The translations under genes were made by a program, and so were the position numbers. From CAIYUC01 sp963682005 (GTDB lineage: Bacteria > Bacteroidota > Bacteroidia > Bacteroidales > FEN-979), in NCBI GenBank assembly GCA_963682005.1, contig OY820914.1:1922001-1986000 (forward strand): DNA of 64,000 bases, in the 5' to 3' direction. Shown piece by piece: positions 32,485-40,864 of this stretch. Under the pieces are notes generated by a model. That model did no database searches. It had not been told where the DNA came from and saw nothing but the letters and a program-made list of their open reading frames with translations. Within the stretch, counting starts at the first letter, position 1, and each line of letters opens with the position of its first letter.

Positions 32485-33303
32485 TCAGTATTTCTCGGGG
32501 ATCAGTCCAAGCATCTTGAAGACATCCAGGGTTACGGTTTTTCGGGCCATGGCGAAATCCGTGATCTGATCCTGGTTTTTCGGGATGATGAGCGCTGCAA
32601 CGAAATACACGGATTCACCCGTTTCAAGGTACCCCACAAACCATCCGTAATTATTTCCATTCCGGATCGCCCAGCCTGTTTTCCCGGAGATCCTGATCGG
32701 ACAGGAATCTTCCTGGAGCATGAACATTTTAACGCTGTTCATGGCATCGACGGACAGCGGAAGCTTATTTTCAAACAGCCGGCGCATAAAATCCACCTGT
32801 TCACGGGGGGTGATCCGTGAATCACCCTCAAGCCAGAACAGGTCGATCGTGCTGTCCGTTACGATCATCTTTCCATAATGAAGCAGCTCAAGGTAGAAAT
32901 TCATTCTTCCGGCCCCGATCTTACGAGCCACTTCCTGGTAGCAGGGGACACAGGAAACCCGGAAAGCCTCGGCAACAGAGAGGTCTTTCTCCCATTGCGG
33001 AAGCCTTCGCTTTTCCCCCTTCCATTTAAAGATGGTACCCGTATCGATCACGCCGGTTTCCAGGCCGATGAGCGAATTTGCGATCTTGAATGTGCTTGCG
33101 GGCAGGTAGCCGGTATCCCAGAGCGTTTTGTTATAACCCGTCATGGTCCCTGTTCTCTGATCCATGATCATGATCGTTCCATTCATGTTGTACTTGTCAA
33201 ATACGGATTTCAGGGCGGGCATTTCCTTTTCGGCAGCAGTATTTTGTGCGTTTCCGGCGAAAACGGAAAGGATGAGAAAAATAAGTATGTATACGCGGAT
33301 CAT
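32485..33303 (-). CDS. Class D (OXA-type) beta-lactamase
   Basis: The 272-residue exported serine beta-lactamase has a signal peptide (1-19). The active-site STFK is at Ser70-Lys73. The second motif SCV is at 117-119, the omega-loop tryptophan is Trp157 (LFWLEG), and KTG is at 208-210 (SGKTGWA). The third motif, usually YGN, reads YGK (143-145), a substitution at a position that is mostly Asn in OXA enzymes. The fold and length are typical. It lies 4 nt from the stop of ccsBA (convergent). A BlaI/BlaR1-like pair lies 1.3 kb away, but no TTAGTT-type operator is visible upstream of this gene. Beta-lactam hydrolysis is expected, with spectrum unknown. Confidence 0.88.
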   Translation of the reverse strand: MIRVYILIFLILSVFAGNAQNTAAEKEMPALKSVFDKYNMNGTIMIMDQRTGTMTGYNKTLWDTGYLPASTFKIANSLIGLETGVIDTGTIFKWKGEKRRLPQWEKDLSVAEAFRVSCVPCYQEVARKIGAGRMNFYLELLHYGKMIVTDSTIDLFWLEGDSRITPREQVDFMRRLFENKLPLSVDAMNSVKMFMLQEDSCPIRISGKTGWAIRNGNNYGWFVGYLETGESVYFVAALIIPKNQDQITDFAMARKTVTLDVFKMLGLIPEKY

Positions 33304-33360
33304 ACAGATTAAATATTATAGCCTGATTCAATTTGTAAAAGTAATAGGAATAATAATGAA

Positions 33361-33387
33361 AAAGCCGGGCATGCATTGCCCGGCTTT
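33361..33387. terminator. Intrinsic terminator behind the 33419 gene
   Basis: The stem AAAGCCGGGC / GCCCGGCTTT with a 7-nt loop is flanked by A-rich and T-rich runs on both sides, so it can act in both directions. It ends the minus-strand transcript of the gene at 33419 and insulates the beta-lactamase. Confidence 0.75.
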
Positions 33388-33418
33388 TATTTTTTTTGGA
33401 CCCTGTCAGGGTGGTCTT

Positions 33419-33838
33419 TTAATTCGGTTGCTGGAATGATGGGTAGAGATTGAACATGTAAGTTACGCCGTTCCTGAACAACCCGGTTTTAATATCGGGG
33501 TTGCAATAGAAAGGAATATAGGCGCCTTCCTGCGGGACTTCGATCAGGGATGCGACCCTTGAGCCTCTTACCGGGCCGATTTCAGAAAAATAAAATACCG
33601 TTGCACTGCCTACTTTTTGCGGACGGGAGATATACTGTCCGCTGCCATCTTTCAATACGATATAAAAATTTGCATACGAAGGAAAAACAGGTGCATTCAC
33701 ATGGAGAGTCACCGTGTATTTGATGTTACCGGTGGAAGAGGGATTTGCAACCTGGCTAACGTGGTCTGGATTTATTGCGCTGGCTCCCAGGACGATCAGT
33801 ACGAAACTGATAACGGATAAAATTTTTGTTGTTTTCAT
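33419..33838 (-). CDS. Small exported protein of unknown function
   Basis: The 139-residue protein starts MKTTKILSVISFVLIVLG with a signal peptide (1-20). The start at 33838 is preferred over an upstream ATG because the extension is not signal-like and would overlap the promoter. The mature part has GNIKYTVTLHVNAPVFPSYA (about 35-54), FYIVLKDGSGQYI and VTYMFNLYPSFQQ, suggesting a beta-sandwich. No family is recognised. It is monocistronic with a terminator and a candidate promoter. Confidence 0.65.
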   Translation of the reverse strand: MKTTKILSVISFVLIVLGASAINPDHVSQVANPSSTGNIKYTVTLHVNAPVFPSYANFYIVLKDGSGQYISRPQKVGSATVFYFSEIGPVRGSRVASLIEVPQEGAYIPFYCNPDIKTGLFRNGVTYMFNLYPSFQQPN

Positions 33839-33881
33839 GGCTTTGTGTTTTTTGGGGTTTATGGTTTGTAGTTTCATGATG

Positions 33882-33913
33882 TAAAGGTACGCCGGCGGGG
33901 TAGGGTGGATCAA
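33882..33913 (-). promoter_or_regulatory. Candidate promoter of the 33419 gene
   Basis: On the minus strand TTG (33911-33913), 21 nt, then TACCTTTA (33882-33889), one base off TAnnTTTG. The leader to the ATG at 33838 would be about 38 nt. Confidence 0.4.
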
Positions 33914-34010
33914 GCGCTGAAAAACCTGATTTTACAGGTGTTTTGAACCTGGCCCTGTAAGGTAAAATTATGATTTGAGGAAAGGTAATTTTACGCAGGA
34001 GCGTTATAGG

Positions 34011-34052
34011 ACCCTGTCAGGGTCCCGTCTGAATCTTAGACCCTGTCAGGGT
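34011..34052. repeat. Paired 13-bp palindromes ACCCTGTCAGGGT
   Basis: Two copies stand at 34011-34023 and 34040-34052. The same palindrome is at 33400-33412 and, in both orientations, at 36435-36465. All are intergenic. It is an interspersed short palindrome with no seen function here. Confidence 0.7.
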
Positions 34053-34117
34053 CCCAAACCAAATAGCCGGACCTGCAGAAGCCAGCTGCAAAATCAGAAT
34101 GATGGATGAATCAGGAT

Positions 34118-34483
34118 CTACTTGCTGTCCGTAACACTGAATACAAAATACTCCGTATCACCATTCCACCATAGTCTGCCATGTTTCTGGTGATATTTGA
34201 CAACAACAAAATGTCCCTCGAGCTCTATAAGCTTTTGTGCGATATCTTTATCAGTCACGGAAAAGAGAAACTTTTCTGATGCAAGGGCAACATCCTTCTT
34301 GCTTTCAATGCTGCTCAACACCATTTCACCTTCATAGGTCTTAAAAATATTCCCCCGGTAAGAGAATTTCTGCAACAAACCTGCCCGTGTCCCTTCACTG
34401 TATGTATAGTAATATTTCCAGTAAATGTATGAACCGGTAAAAACGATCAGTATGAAAACAAACCAGATAATGAATTTTTTCAT
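34118..34483 (-). CDS. Small membrane-anchored protein of unknown function
   Basis: The 121-residue protein has an N-terminal hydrophobic segment (4-21: FIIWFVFILIVFTGSYIYW) that may be an uncleaved anchor. The rest is soluble: RAGLLQKFSYRGNIFKTYEG (about 34-53), then EKFLFSVTDKDIAQKLIELE and VVVKYHQKHGRLWWNGDTEY in pieces. Conserved-looking proteins of this size occur in Bacteroidota as 6-phosphogluconate dehydrogenase-misannotated hypotheticals; I name no function. It is divergent from the blaI-like gene. Confidence 0.65.
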   Translation of the reverse strand: MKKFIIWFVFILIVFTGSYIYWKYYYTYSEGTRAGLLQKFSYRGNIFKTYEGEMVLSSIESKKDVALASEKFLFSVTDKDIAQKLIELEGHFVVVKYHQKHGRLWWNGDTEYFVFSVTDSK

Positions 34484-34563
34484 GGGCCAGGATTTTAACG
34501 GATGAAATTAAATATAAATATGGTCCTTTTTATATTTATAAAAAATTTTTATAAATATAATAG

Positions 34564-34599
34564 TTTAGTTGACAAACTAAATAATTAGTTGTATATTTG
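34564..34599 (+). promoter_or_regulatory. Promoter overlapped by a BlaI-like operator
   Basis: TTG (34569-34571), 20 nt, then TATATTTG (34592-34599): a perfect Bacteroidota promoter for the BlaI/BlaR1-like pair. It is covered by dyads: TTTAGTT-GACA-AACTAAA (34564-34581) and AACTAA-ATAA-TTAGTT (34575-34590). Symmetric sites spanning the spacer are what BlaI/MecI repressors use for autorepression. The assignment to BlaI is by proximity. Confidence 0.72.
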
Positions 34600-34628
34600 T
34601 GACGTTATTCAAATACACAATTTATTTT

Positions 34629-35033
34629 ATGACACAAAAGGAAAAACCGATCAGGGAACTTACGAAAGCGGAAGAGCAGATCATGCAGGTATTGTGGACG
34701 CTTGAAAAAGCGCTTGTCCATGATATCCTTAACCAGCTCCCGGAGCCTAAGCCCGCTTACAATACGGTATCCACGATCACACGGATCCTTGAGCAGAAAG
34801 GTTTTGTCGGGCATAAGGCCTATGGAAGGACCCATGAGTATTATCCGCTGGTAACAAAGAAAGAATATACGAAATCTTATTTCAGGAATTTCGTTGCCAA
34901 TTACTTTGAGAATTCATACAAGTCAATGGCATCATTTTTTACGAGTGAAGAAAAGCTGAGTATCAATGAACTTGAGGATATCCGGGAACTGATGGAAAAG
35001 GAGATCCTCAAAAAGAAAAATCAGAAAAAATGA
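34629..35033 (+). CDS. BlaI/MecI-family transcriptional repressor
   Basis: The 134-residue protein starts MTQKEKPIRELTKAEEQIMQ. The winged-helix domain (about 8-80) has AEEQIMQVLWTLEKALVHDI and PAYNTVSTITRILEQKGFVG, the hallmark of the BlaI/MecI family. A C-terminal dimerisation helix pair (about 90-134) follows. A longer frame upstream (from 34599) begins in the promoter and is rejected. The gene overlaps the sensor-protease gene by four bases (ATGA). In the family the repressor is cut by the BlaR1 protease upon signal. Confidence 0.92.
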   Translation: MTQKEKPIRELTKAEEQIMQVLWTLEKALVHDILNQLPEPKPAYNTVSTITRILEQKGFVGHKAYGRTHEYYPLVTKKEYTKSYFRNFVANYFENSYKSMASFFTSEEKLSINELEDIRELMEKEILKKKNQKK

Positions 35034-36400
35034 ACTTCCTGCTTCAATACCTGATCCAGTCGTCTGTCTGCCTGGCAGCATTTTACCTGGTATACCGGCT
35101 CTTCCTCCGGGGAGAGACCTTTTTCAGGCTGAACCGGTTTTACCTGCTGTTTGCCTCCGTTGGTTCAATGCTGATCCCGTTGTTCAGGCCGGATCTTTAC
35201 GTGATCAAGCCGATCCAGTCCCTGGCTTATCTCCTTGACCCGGTGATCATCACCCCCGAAAAGATCGGGGTGGCGGCATCATCGCCACAATTTAACTGGG
35301 CGGGACCGGCTGTCGTGGTTTATTTAGCGGGGCTTATCGTTTTCGGGATCCTGTTCATATCACGGCTGGTCTTCTTCCTGTTCCTTATCCGGAGGAATGA
35401 GCATGTCAGGAAACACGATCTTAACCTGGTCGTCGTCGGGAAGTCCTGTGCGCCGTTTTCATTTCTGAATTTTATTTTTGTTGACCATGAAACAGATGGA
35501 TCAGTCGATCTTAATACAATCCTGCAGCATGAGAAGGAACACATCAGGCAATTCCATACGGCGGACCTCATCCTTCTTGAAATCGTCAGGATCGTTCTCT
35601 GGTTCAACCCTTTTGCCTGGATGATATTGCATTCGCTGAAATCCGAGCATGAATACCTGGCAGATGAAGGGGTGATCCAGTCAGGCATTGGTTCGGAAGA
35701 TTACAGCACCATCCTGGTTTCCCGGACCATCGGGAAGCCAATGTTTGCCATATCCAATAATTTCAATGTATCACTTCTTAAAAAAAGGATTATTATGATG
35801 ACAAAAACACGATCAAGAAAACTGGCAAAACTGAAAGTCTTTTTTGCCCTTCCGGTCATTTTCTCCATTTTGTTCTTTTTCCCTGCAGGATCTGTGAACC
35901 TGCTTAACGGGCAGAATCCGGGCGGTTCCGGTACCGCAAGCATGGGCCAGCAAAAAAAGACGGACAGCCCGAAAGAATCCGTCAAATCTGCCAATGACCA
36001 GGGTGGTAATGAAAAGACCTCTTCGGCACCGGTTTCCAAACAGGGGGATAAAGACAACGTATTTACCGTTGTAGAAAAGATGCCCTCTTATCCCGGAGGC
36101 ATAGACAAAATGATACAGTTCCTTTCCATGAATATCAAATATCCTGAAGATGCGAAGGCCAAAGGCATTGAAGGGACCGTTTTTGTAACATTCATCGTAA
36201 AGGATGACGGAACTGTTTCGAACGTCAAGATCCTGAGGGGTATTGACAAAAGTTGCGACATGGAGGCGATCCGTGTTGTAAAAATGATGCCTAAATGGAT
36301 CCCCGGTGAGCAAAAAGGTGAAAAAGTCAATGTCGCATATTCGTTGCCGGTAAAATACAAGCTGGATAAGGATAAGGAGAAGAAACAGGAGAAGAAATAA
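35030..36400 (+). CDS. BlaR1-like M56 metalloprotease with C-terminal TonB domain
   Basis: The 456-residue membrane protein has spans at about 8-24, 36-52 and 96-121. The M56 zinc protease motif HEKEH (167-171) is followed by EHEYLADE (205-212) with the third ligand. A fourth span is at about 276-293 (FFALPVIFSILFFFPA). Then come a Gly/Ser/Lys-rich linker and a TonB C-terminal domain (about 355-450: PGGIDKMIQFLSMNIKYPED, GTVFVTFIVKDDGTVSNVKI). The penicillin-binding sensor domain of classical BlaR1 is replaced by TonB, so the signal is not necessarily a beta-lactam. Such proteins are common in Bacteroidota. It is translationally coupled to the repressor. Confidence 0.92.
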   Translation: MNFLLQYLIQSSVCLAAFYLVYRLFLRGETFFRLNRFYLLFASVGSMLIPLFRPDLYVIKPIQSLAYLLDPVIITPEKIGVAASSPQFNWAGPAVVVYLAGLIVFGILFISRLVFFLFLIRRNEHVRKHDLNLVVVGKSCAPFSFLNFIFVDHETDGSVDLNTILQHEKEHIRQFHTADLILLEIVRIVLWFNPFAWMILHSLKSEHEYLADEGVIQSGIGSEDYSTILVSRTIGKPMFAISNNFNVSLLKKRIIMMTKTRSRKLAKLKVFFALPVIFSILFFFPAGSVNLLNGQNPGGSGTASMGQQKKTDSPKESVKSANDQGGNEKTSSAPVSKQGDKDNVFTVVEKMPSYPGGIDKMIQFLSMNIKYPEDAKAKGIEGTVFVTFIVKDDGTVSNVKILRGIDKSCDMEAIRVVKMMPKWIPGEQKGEKVNVAYSLPVKYKLDKDKEKKQEKK

Positions 36401-36432
36401 GCCTGCAAAAAGGTTGTTTTCTTTTTTTGAAA

Positions 36433-36468
36433 TGACCCTGTCAGGGTCCGGCACCCTGACAGGGTCAT
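36433..36468. terminator. Convergent palindromic terminator built from the 13-bp repeat
   Basis: ACCCTGTCAGGGT (36435-36447) and ACCCTGACAGGGT (36453-36465) are complementary to each other as well as palindromic. A TTTTTTT run lies before and ATTTTATT after. They sit between the ends of the BlaR1-like gene and the convergent DUF1573 gene, fitting a two-way terminator. Confidence 0.6.
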
Positions 36469-36540
36469 TTTATTCGGTTTGCCTGGTAACCGGAAATAAT
36501 TGATTTATGGATAATGTTTGCACCATCAGTAACGATCACA

Positions 36541-36972
36541 TCAGGATTTGGCAAGCACTTTTCCCCTGATCTGCAGGACGACCGGCTTATCCGAAGCGTT
36601 TGTGGTTACCGTGACGGTCTTGATGAAGTCGCCGATGGCAGCGGCATTGTAAGTGACAGAGATGGTAACGGACTTTCCGGGAAGAACCGGGTCTTTGGAA
36701 TAACTGAGGTTTGTGCACCCGCATGAGGCCTTCGCCGATGAAATGATCAGGGGCTCATTTCCATCGTTCACCAGGGTGAATGAAGCTGTTCCCGGCGACC
36801 CCTGGTTCAGATCGGCAAATTCATAAGTCGTTTTGTCAAACCTGGCGATGGCCCCGTTGACTTTTTCAGCGGCTTTTACAAGTGATGCCGTGTCACGGGG
36901 GGCTTTCTGTGCAATCGTTTGCGACAACGCAACCAACAGCGCGATGGCTGTCAACATGATCATTTTTTTCAT
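36541..36972 (-). CDS. DUF1573 family exported protein
   Basis: The 143-residue protein has a signal peptide (1-21, ending TIAQ). A single DUF1573 Ig-like domain (about 42-143) has YEFADLNQGSPGTASFTLVN and the typical SAKASCGCTNLSYSKDPVLP with its Cys-Gly-Cys, then GKSVTISVTYN and VLQIRGKV. The family is periplasmic or surface-exposed in Bacteroidota, with unknown role; the CGC pair may be redox-active or metal-binding. It is convergent to the BlaR1-like gene and divergent from the kinase at 37142. Confidence 0.9.
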   Translation of the reverse strand: MKKMIMLTAIALLVALSQTIAQKAPRDTASLVKAAEKVNGAIARFDKTTYEFADLNQGSPGTASFTLVNDGNEPLIISSAKASCGCTNLSYSKDPVLPGKSVTISVTYNAAAIGDFIKTVTVTTNASDKPVVLQIRGKVLAKS

Positions 36973-37141
36973 AGGATTTGGTTTTAAAATTTATGCGTCA
37001 AATATCAGGAGAGTATCATGAAACAGGCGTTAACAGGGTGTAAAACAATGTAAACGATGTGTAAAACTTTGTGAATGAAATGTAAATCAGCTGAAGCGCC
37101 CATGAATTTTATGTATTTTTATACCATCCCAACATTGAAGT

Positions 37142-38398
37142 ATGCGCGGAAAGCAGGTTCGAATCGTAGTTCTCCTGGGGGCGATCTCCATCGTCGGGAT
37201 CCTTTCCGTGCAATCCTATTTTTTATTCAAGGCATGGAATACAAGGGAAAAGCAGCTGACACAAAGCATTGTGATCGGACTGAAAAGTGTGGCCGAAAAA
37301 ATTTCCCGTCTCAACCAGGCCACTTTCCCATATGGAAACCCCGTAAGGCAGATGACCTCCAATTATTTTGTGGTTGACGTAAACAGTGTGATCGATGCCA
37401 ATGTTCTGGAATTCTACCTGAAAAGCGAGTTCGAAAAGCTGAACATCCGGACCGATTATGAATATGCGATCTATGACTGCCATACCGACCGGATGATCTA
37501 CGGGAATTACATCTCGGCGGGTGGATCAGAGGAAAAACCAAGGCTCCGGAATGATCTCCCGAAGCACCACGAATACCTTTATTATTTCGGCATCCGCTTT
37601 CCCTCGCTTCGCAGCACCATAGCAACCGATATGGCCGTCCTGTTCTTTTTCTCGTCCATCCTTATCCTGTCGGTGGTCTTCTTTGCTTATGCGATTTTCG
37701 TGATACTGCAGCAGCGGAGGCTTTCGGAATTGCAGCGCGATTTTATAAATAATATGACCCACGAGTTCAAGACGCCCATCTCGACCATCAATATTTCTGC
37801 TGAAGTCATCACTCATCCGGGAATCATTAATGATCCTGACCGTCTTCTGAAATATGGTTCCCTGATCCGGCAGGAAAACCAGCGGCTTAACCTGCTTGTC
37901 GAAAAAGTTCTCCAGGTAGCGAGGATCGAAAAAAGGAACATCCAGCTTAAAAAGGAACAGGTTGGACTGAATGACCTGATCCGGACCATCACCGATAATT
38001 TCAGGACGGAAGGTGTTGTTGAAACGGAACTGGACCCGGGGGTTGATAAAGTTCATGCAGATGTGGTGCACCTTACCAACATCTTCCACAACCTCCTGGA
38101 TAATGCCGTAAAATATGGCGGGGGAAAGCCGCTCATACGGATCCAGACCAGGAAAGAGAAGAATTCTGTCATGGTCACGATCTCCGACAACGGACCCGGC
38201 ATCGACCGGAAATACAGGAAGCTTATCTTCCGGAAGTTTTTTCGAATTCCGTCGGGAAATGTTCATGATGTAAAAGGATTCGGGATCGGATTGTATTATG
38301 TGAAGCTTATCTGCCGGGCACATAATTGGAAAATCCTCCTGAATACCGGGCCGGGGAAAGGAACTGCTTTCACGATCATCATTCCTGTAAAATCTTAA
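37142..38398 (+). CDS. Sensor histidine kinase (OmpR-type pair)
   Basis: The 418-residue membrane kinase has spans at about 7-27 and 164-189 enclosing a periplasmic sensor of about 135 residues without a recognised fold. The HisKA helix has His207 in MTHEFKTPIS. The HATPase domain follows (LDNAVKYGG, DNGPGIDRKYRKLIF, GFGIGLYYVKLI). No HAMP or PAS domain is seen. The cognate regulator starts 9 nt downstream. Signal unknown. Confidence 0.93.
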   Translation: MRGKQVRIVVLLGAISIVGILSVQSYFLFKAWNTREKQLTQSIVIGLKSVAEKISRLNQATFPYGNPVRQMTSNYFVVDVNSVIDANVLEFYLKSEFEKLNIRTDYEYAIYDCHTDRMIYGNYISAGGSEEKPRLRNDLPKHHEYLYYFGIRFPSLRSTIATDMAVLFFFSSILILSVVFFAYAIFVILQQRRLSELQRDFINNMTHEFKTPISTINISAEVITHPGIINDPDRLLKYGSLIRQENQRLNLLVEKVLQVARIEKRNIQLKKEQVGLNDLIRTITDNFRTEGVVETELDPGVDKVHADVVHLTNIFHNLLDNAVKYGGGKPLIRIQTRKEKNSVMVTISDNGPGIDRKYRKLIFRKFFRIPSGNVHDVKGFGIGLYYVKLICRAHNWKILLNTGPGKGTAFTIIIPVKS

Positions 38399-38407
38399 CC
38401 TGATAAA

Positions 38408-39106
38408 ATGAAAAGCAAAGCCCGGATATTGTATGTTGAAGATGATGAGGCATTATCCTATGTGACAAGGGACAACCTTGAGCTCAGGGGATATATGGTG
38501 GATTTTTGCGAGGATGGAATTAAAGCGCTGGAAATGATGGCCACCCGGGTTTATGACCTCTGCATTCTCGATGTCATGCTTCCCAGAATGGACGGCTTTA
38601 CCCTGGCCGGAAGGATCAGGGAGAAAAACAGCGACATTCCCATCCTGTTCCTGACGGCAAGGTCAGCGAAGGAGGACCGGATCTTCGGGCTTCAGCTGGG
38701 GGCCGACGACTATATTACCAAGCCGTTCAGCATTGAGGAACTCGCGTTAAAGATCGAGATCTTCCTGAGAAGAAGCAGGATCGTTTCACCTCATCCGGAG
38801 CGGCCGGTCATCCTCACTTTCGGCCATTTCCTGTTTGATCCGGCCAACCAGCAACTGACATCAGGGAGTGAACATCATCAGCTCACCTACCGTGAGTGTG
38901 AACTCCTGAAATTATTGGCGGCCAATACCGGCCAGATCGTAAAGCGGGAGGAGATCCTGATGAAAGTCTGGGAAAACGACCAGTACTTCTCCAGCCGCAG
39001 CCTGGATGTATTTATTTCCCGTTTGCGGAAAATCCTGAAATCAGACCCTTCTGTCCGGATCGAGAACATCCATAATATCGGTTACAGGCTGCGGATTTCA
39101 GGCTGA
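38408..39106 (+). CDS. OmpR-family response regulator
   Basis: The 232-residue protein has a receiver domain (1-120) with acidic Glu11/Asp12/Asp13, phospho-acceptor Asp55 (CILDVMLPR) and Lys105 (YITKPFS). The C-terminal winged helix (about 135-230) has LTYRECELLKLLAANTGQIV, REEILMKVWEND and SLDVFISRLRKIL. It is cotranscribed with the kinase at 37142. Its targets are unknown; the secreted protein at 39144 is next in the same direction and may be within the same unit. Confidence 0.95.
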   Translation: MKSKARILYVEDDEALSYVTRDNLELRGYMVDFCEDGIKALEMMATRVYDLCILDVMLPRMDGFTLAGRIREKNSDIPILFLTARSAKEDRIFGLQLGADDYITKPFSIEELALKIEIFLRRSRIVSPHPERPVILTFGHFLFDPANQQLTSGSEHHQLTYRECELLKLLAANTGQIVKREEILMKVWENDQYFSSRSLDVFISRLRKILKSDPSVRIENIHNIGYRLRISG

Positions 39107-39143
39107 GACAGGATTATATCAGTTTTTTTCGTAGATTTGACAC

Positions 39144-40853
39144 ATGAAATATACAGCAACAAAAATCCTCGCCATGATCAGCATGATGCTGATGTGGCCG
39201 TTCATTTCTTTCAGTCAGAATGTTCCTTCTTCCCTGGAGAAGAACCGTTCGATGCACCATGAAGGTCCTGATGATCCTTACCTTCCGAACGCTTACGGGA
39301 ATAAGAAAACGTCCCCGTCTGCCTCGATAAGGTCGACAGGTTTTTTCATGAAGCAGGCCAACGTGGATGCAAACGGGAATAACATCATCGGTGATGCGGC
39401 AAATGAGCCGTCAATAGGAGTAGACCCCACCAACCTGAACCGGATCGTTATTGGCTGGAGGCAATTCGACAATGTCCTGAGCAACTTCCGACAGGCAGGC
39501 TGGGCTTATTCAGCGGATGCAGGCCATACCTGGACATTTCCCGGCAAGATCGAAGCGGGTATTTTCAGATCCGACCCCGTGCTGGATTTTGATTCCAACG
39601 GGGTGTGCTTTTATAACAGCCTGACGTCCGACAATGTCACCTATACCTGCAAAGTATTCAGGAGCACCGACGGAGGTGCCAGCTGGGATGCAGGTGCTGA
39701 GGCATTCGGCGGGGATAAGCAGTGGATGACCATTGATAACAGCGGGGGGCCTGGCAGCGGGAATATTTATTCCTTCTGGACCTCATATTATTCATCCTGT
39801 CAGCCGGGCTACTTCACCCGGTCGATCAATCACGGAGACAGTTATCAACCATGCACTGAAGTGATCGGGAATCCTTACTGGGGAACGATGTCAGTTGGCA
39901 ATGAAGGGGAATTATACATCGGAGGTGCAGGCAGCATCAACGGAATCGTTGTGAGCAGGTCAGATGGCGCCTGGGACCCGGGATCTTTTGTCAACTGGGA
40001 CATGGCCACCCAGGTTGAGATGGATGGCTACATCACTTCCGGAGCAGATGTGAACCCTGTCGGTTTACTGGGACAGGTAAGTATCGACGTGGATCGCTCC
40101 AACGGTCCGGGAAGAGATAACGTTTATGTTGTGGCTTCAATGGTCCGCCTCTCCAACAATGACCCTGCCGATATAATGTTCTCGCGTAGCAGTAACGGCG
40201 GCCTGACCTGGAGTGCACCGGTTAAGATCAATGACGATGTCAGCATACAGAATTACCAGTGGTTCGGGACCATGTCCGTCGCTCCGAATGGCCGGATCGA
40301 TGTTGTATGGCTTGATACCCGCGATACGCCGCTATTTTCCTACCTCTCATCACTTTATTATTCCTATTCAATGGACCAGGGGCAAACATGGTCACTCAAT
40401 GAACGGCTGACCTCATCATTTGATCCCACAGTAGGATGGCCACAGCAAAATAAAATGGGTGATTATTTCGATATGATCTCGGATGATAACGGGGCACACC
40501 TTGCATGGACCAATACGCTGAACGGAGAAGAAGACGTTTACTACAGTTATATTACCCCGGATGTTACAGGGATCAATCCTGTAAAGGAAAATCAGGAACG
40601 GCTTTCACTTTCCGCCTTCCCGAACCCGTTCCAAAGCCATGTTTCGATCCGGTACACGGTCGGGGTACCGGGGAAAGTCAGGCTCGAGATCTGCGATATT
40701 TCCGGTCGCATGGTAAAGATCCTGGTGAACGAACAGGTGGAACCCGGCACATACACCAGGGAATGGGATTCTGAACTTCCGGCAGGTTATTATGAATGCA
40801 CCCTGACAGAAGCTAACCAGTCGAAGCATGTGAGTCTGGTAAAGGTCAGATGA
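39144..40853 (+). CDS. Secreted BNR/sialidase-fold protein with type IX sorting domain
   Basis: The 569-residue protein has a signal peptide (1-25). A six-bladed propeller-like region (about 70-480) with Asp-box-like motifs follows: SADAGHTWTFPG, STDGGASWDAG, SSNGGLTWSAP and SMDQGQTWSLN. These S-x-D-x-G-x-T-W boxes are typical of sialidase/BNR proteins; catalytic arginines were not established, so enzyme activity is open. The C-terminal type A sorting domain (about 490-569: LSAFPNPFQSHVSIRY, LEICDISGRMVKIL, GYYECTLTE) sends it through the type IX system. It follows the OmpR-type regulator by 37 nt. Confidence 0.86.
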   Translation: MKYTATKILAMISMMLMWPFISFSQNVPSSLEKNRSMHHEGPDDPYLPNAYGNKKTSPSASIRSTGFFMKQANVDANGNNIIGDAANEPSIGVDPTNLNRIVIGWRQFDNVLSNFRQAGWAYSADAGHTWTFPGKIEAGIFRSDPVLDFDSNGVCFYNSLTSDNVTYTCKVFRSTDGGASWDAGAEAFGGDKQWMTIDNSGGPGSGNIYSFWTSYYSSCQPGYFTRSINHGDSYQPCTEVIGNPYWGTMSVGNEGELYIGGAGSINGIVVSRSDGAWDPGSFVNWDMATQVEMDGYITSGADVNPVGLLGQVSIDVDRSNGPGRDNVYVVASMVRLSNNDPADIMFSRSSNGGLTWSAPVKINDDVSIQNYQWFGTMSVAPNGRIDVVWLDTRDTPLFSYLSSLYYSYSMDQGQTWSLNERLTSSFDPTVGWPQQNKMGDYFDMISDDNGAHLAWTNTLNGEEDVYYSYITPDVTGINPVKENQERLSLSAFPNPFQSHVSIRYTVGVPGKVRLEICDISGRMVKILVNEQVEPGTYTREWDSELPAGYYECTLTEANQSKHVSLVKVR

Positions 40854-40864
40854 CGCAGGATGAT

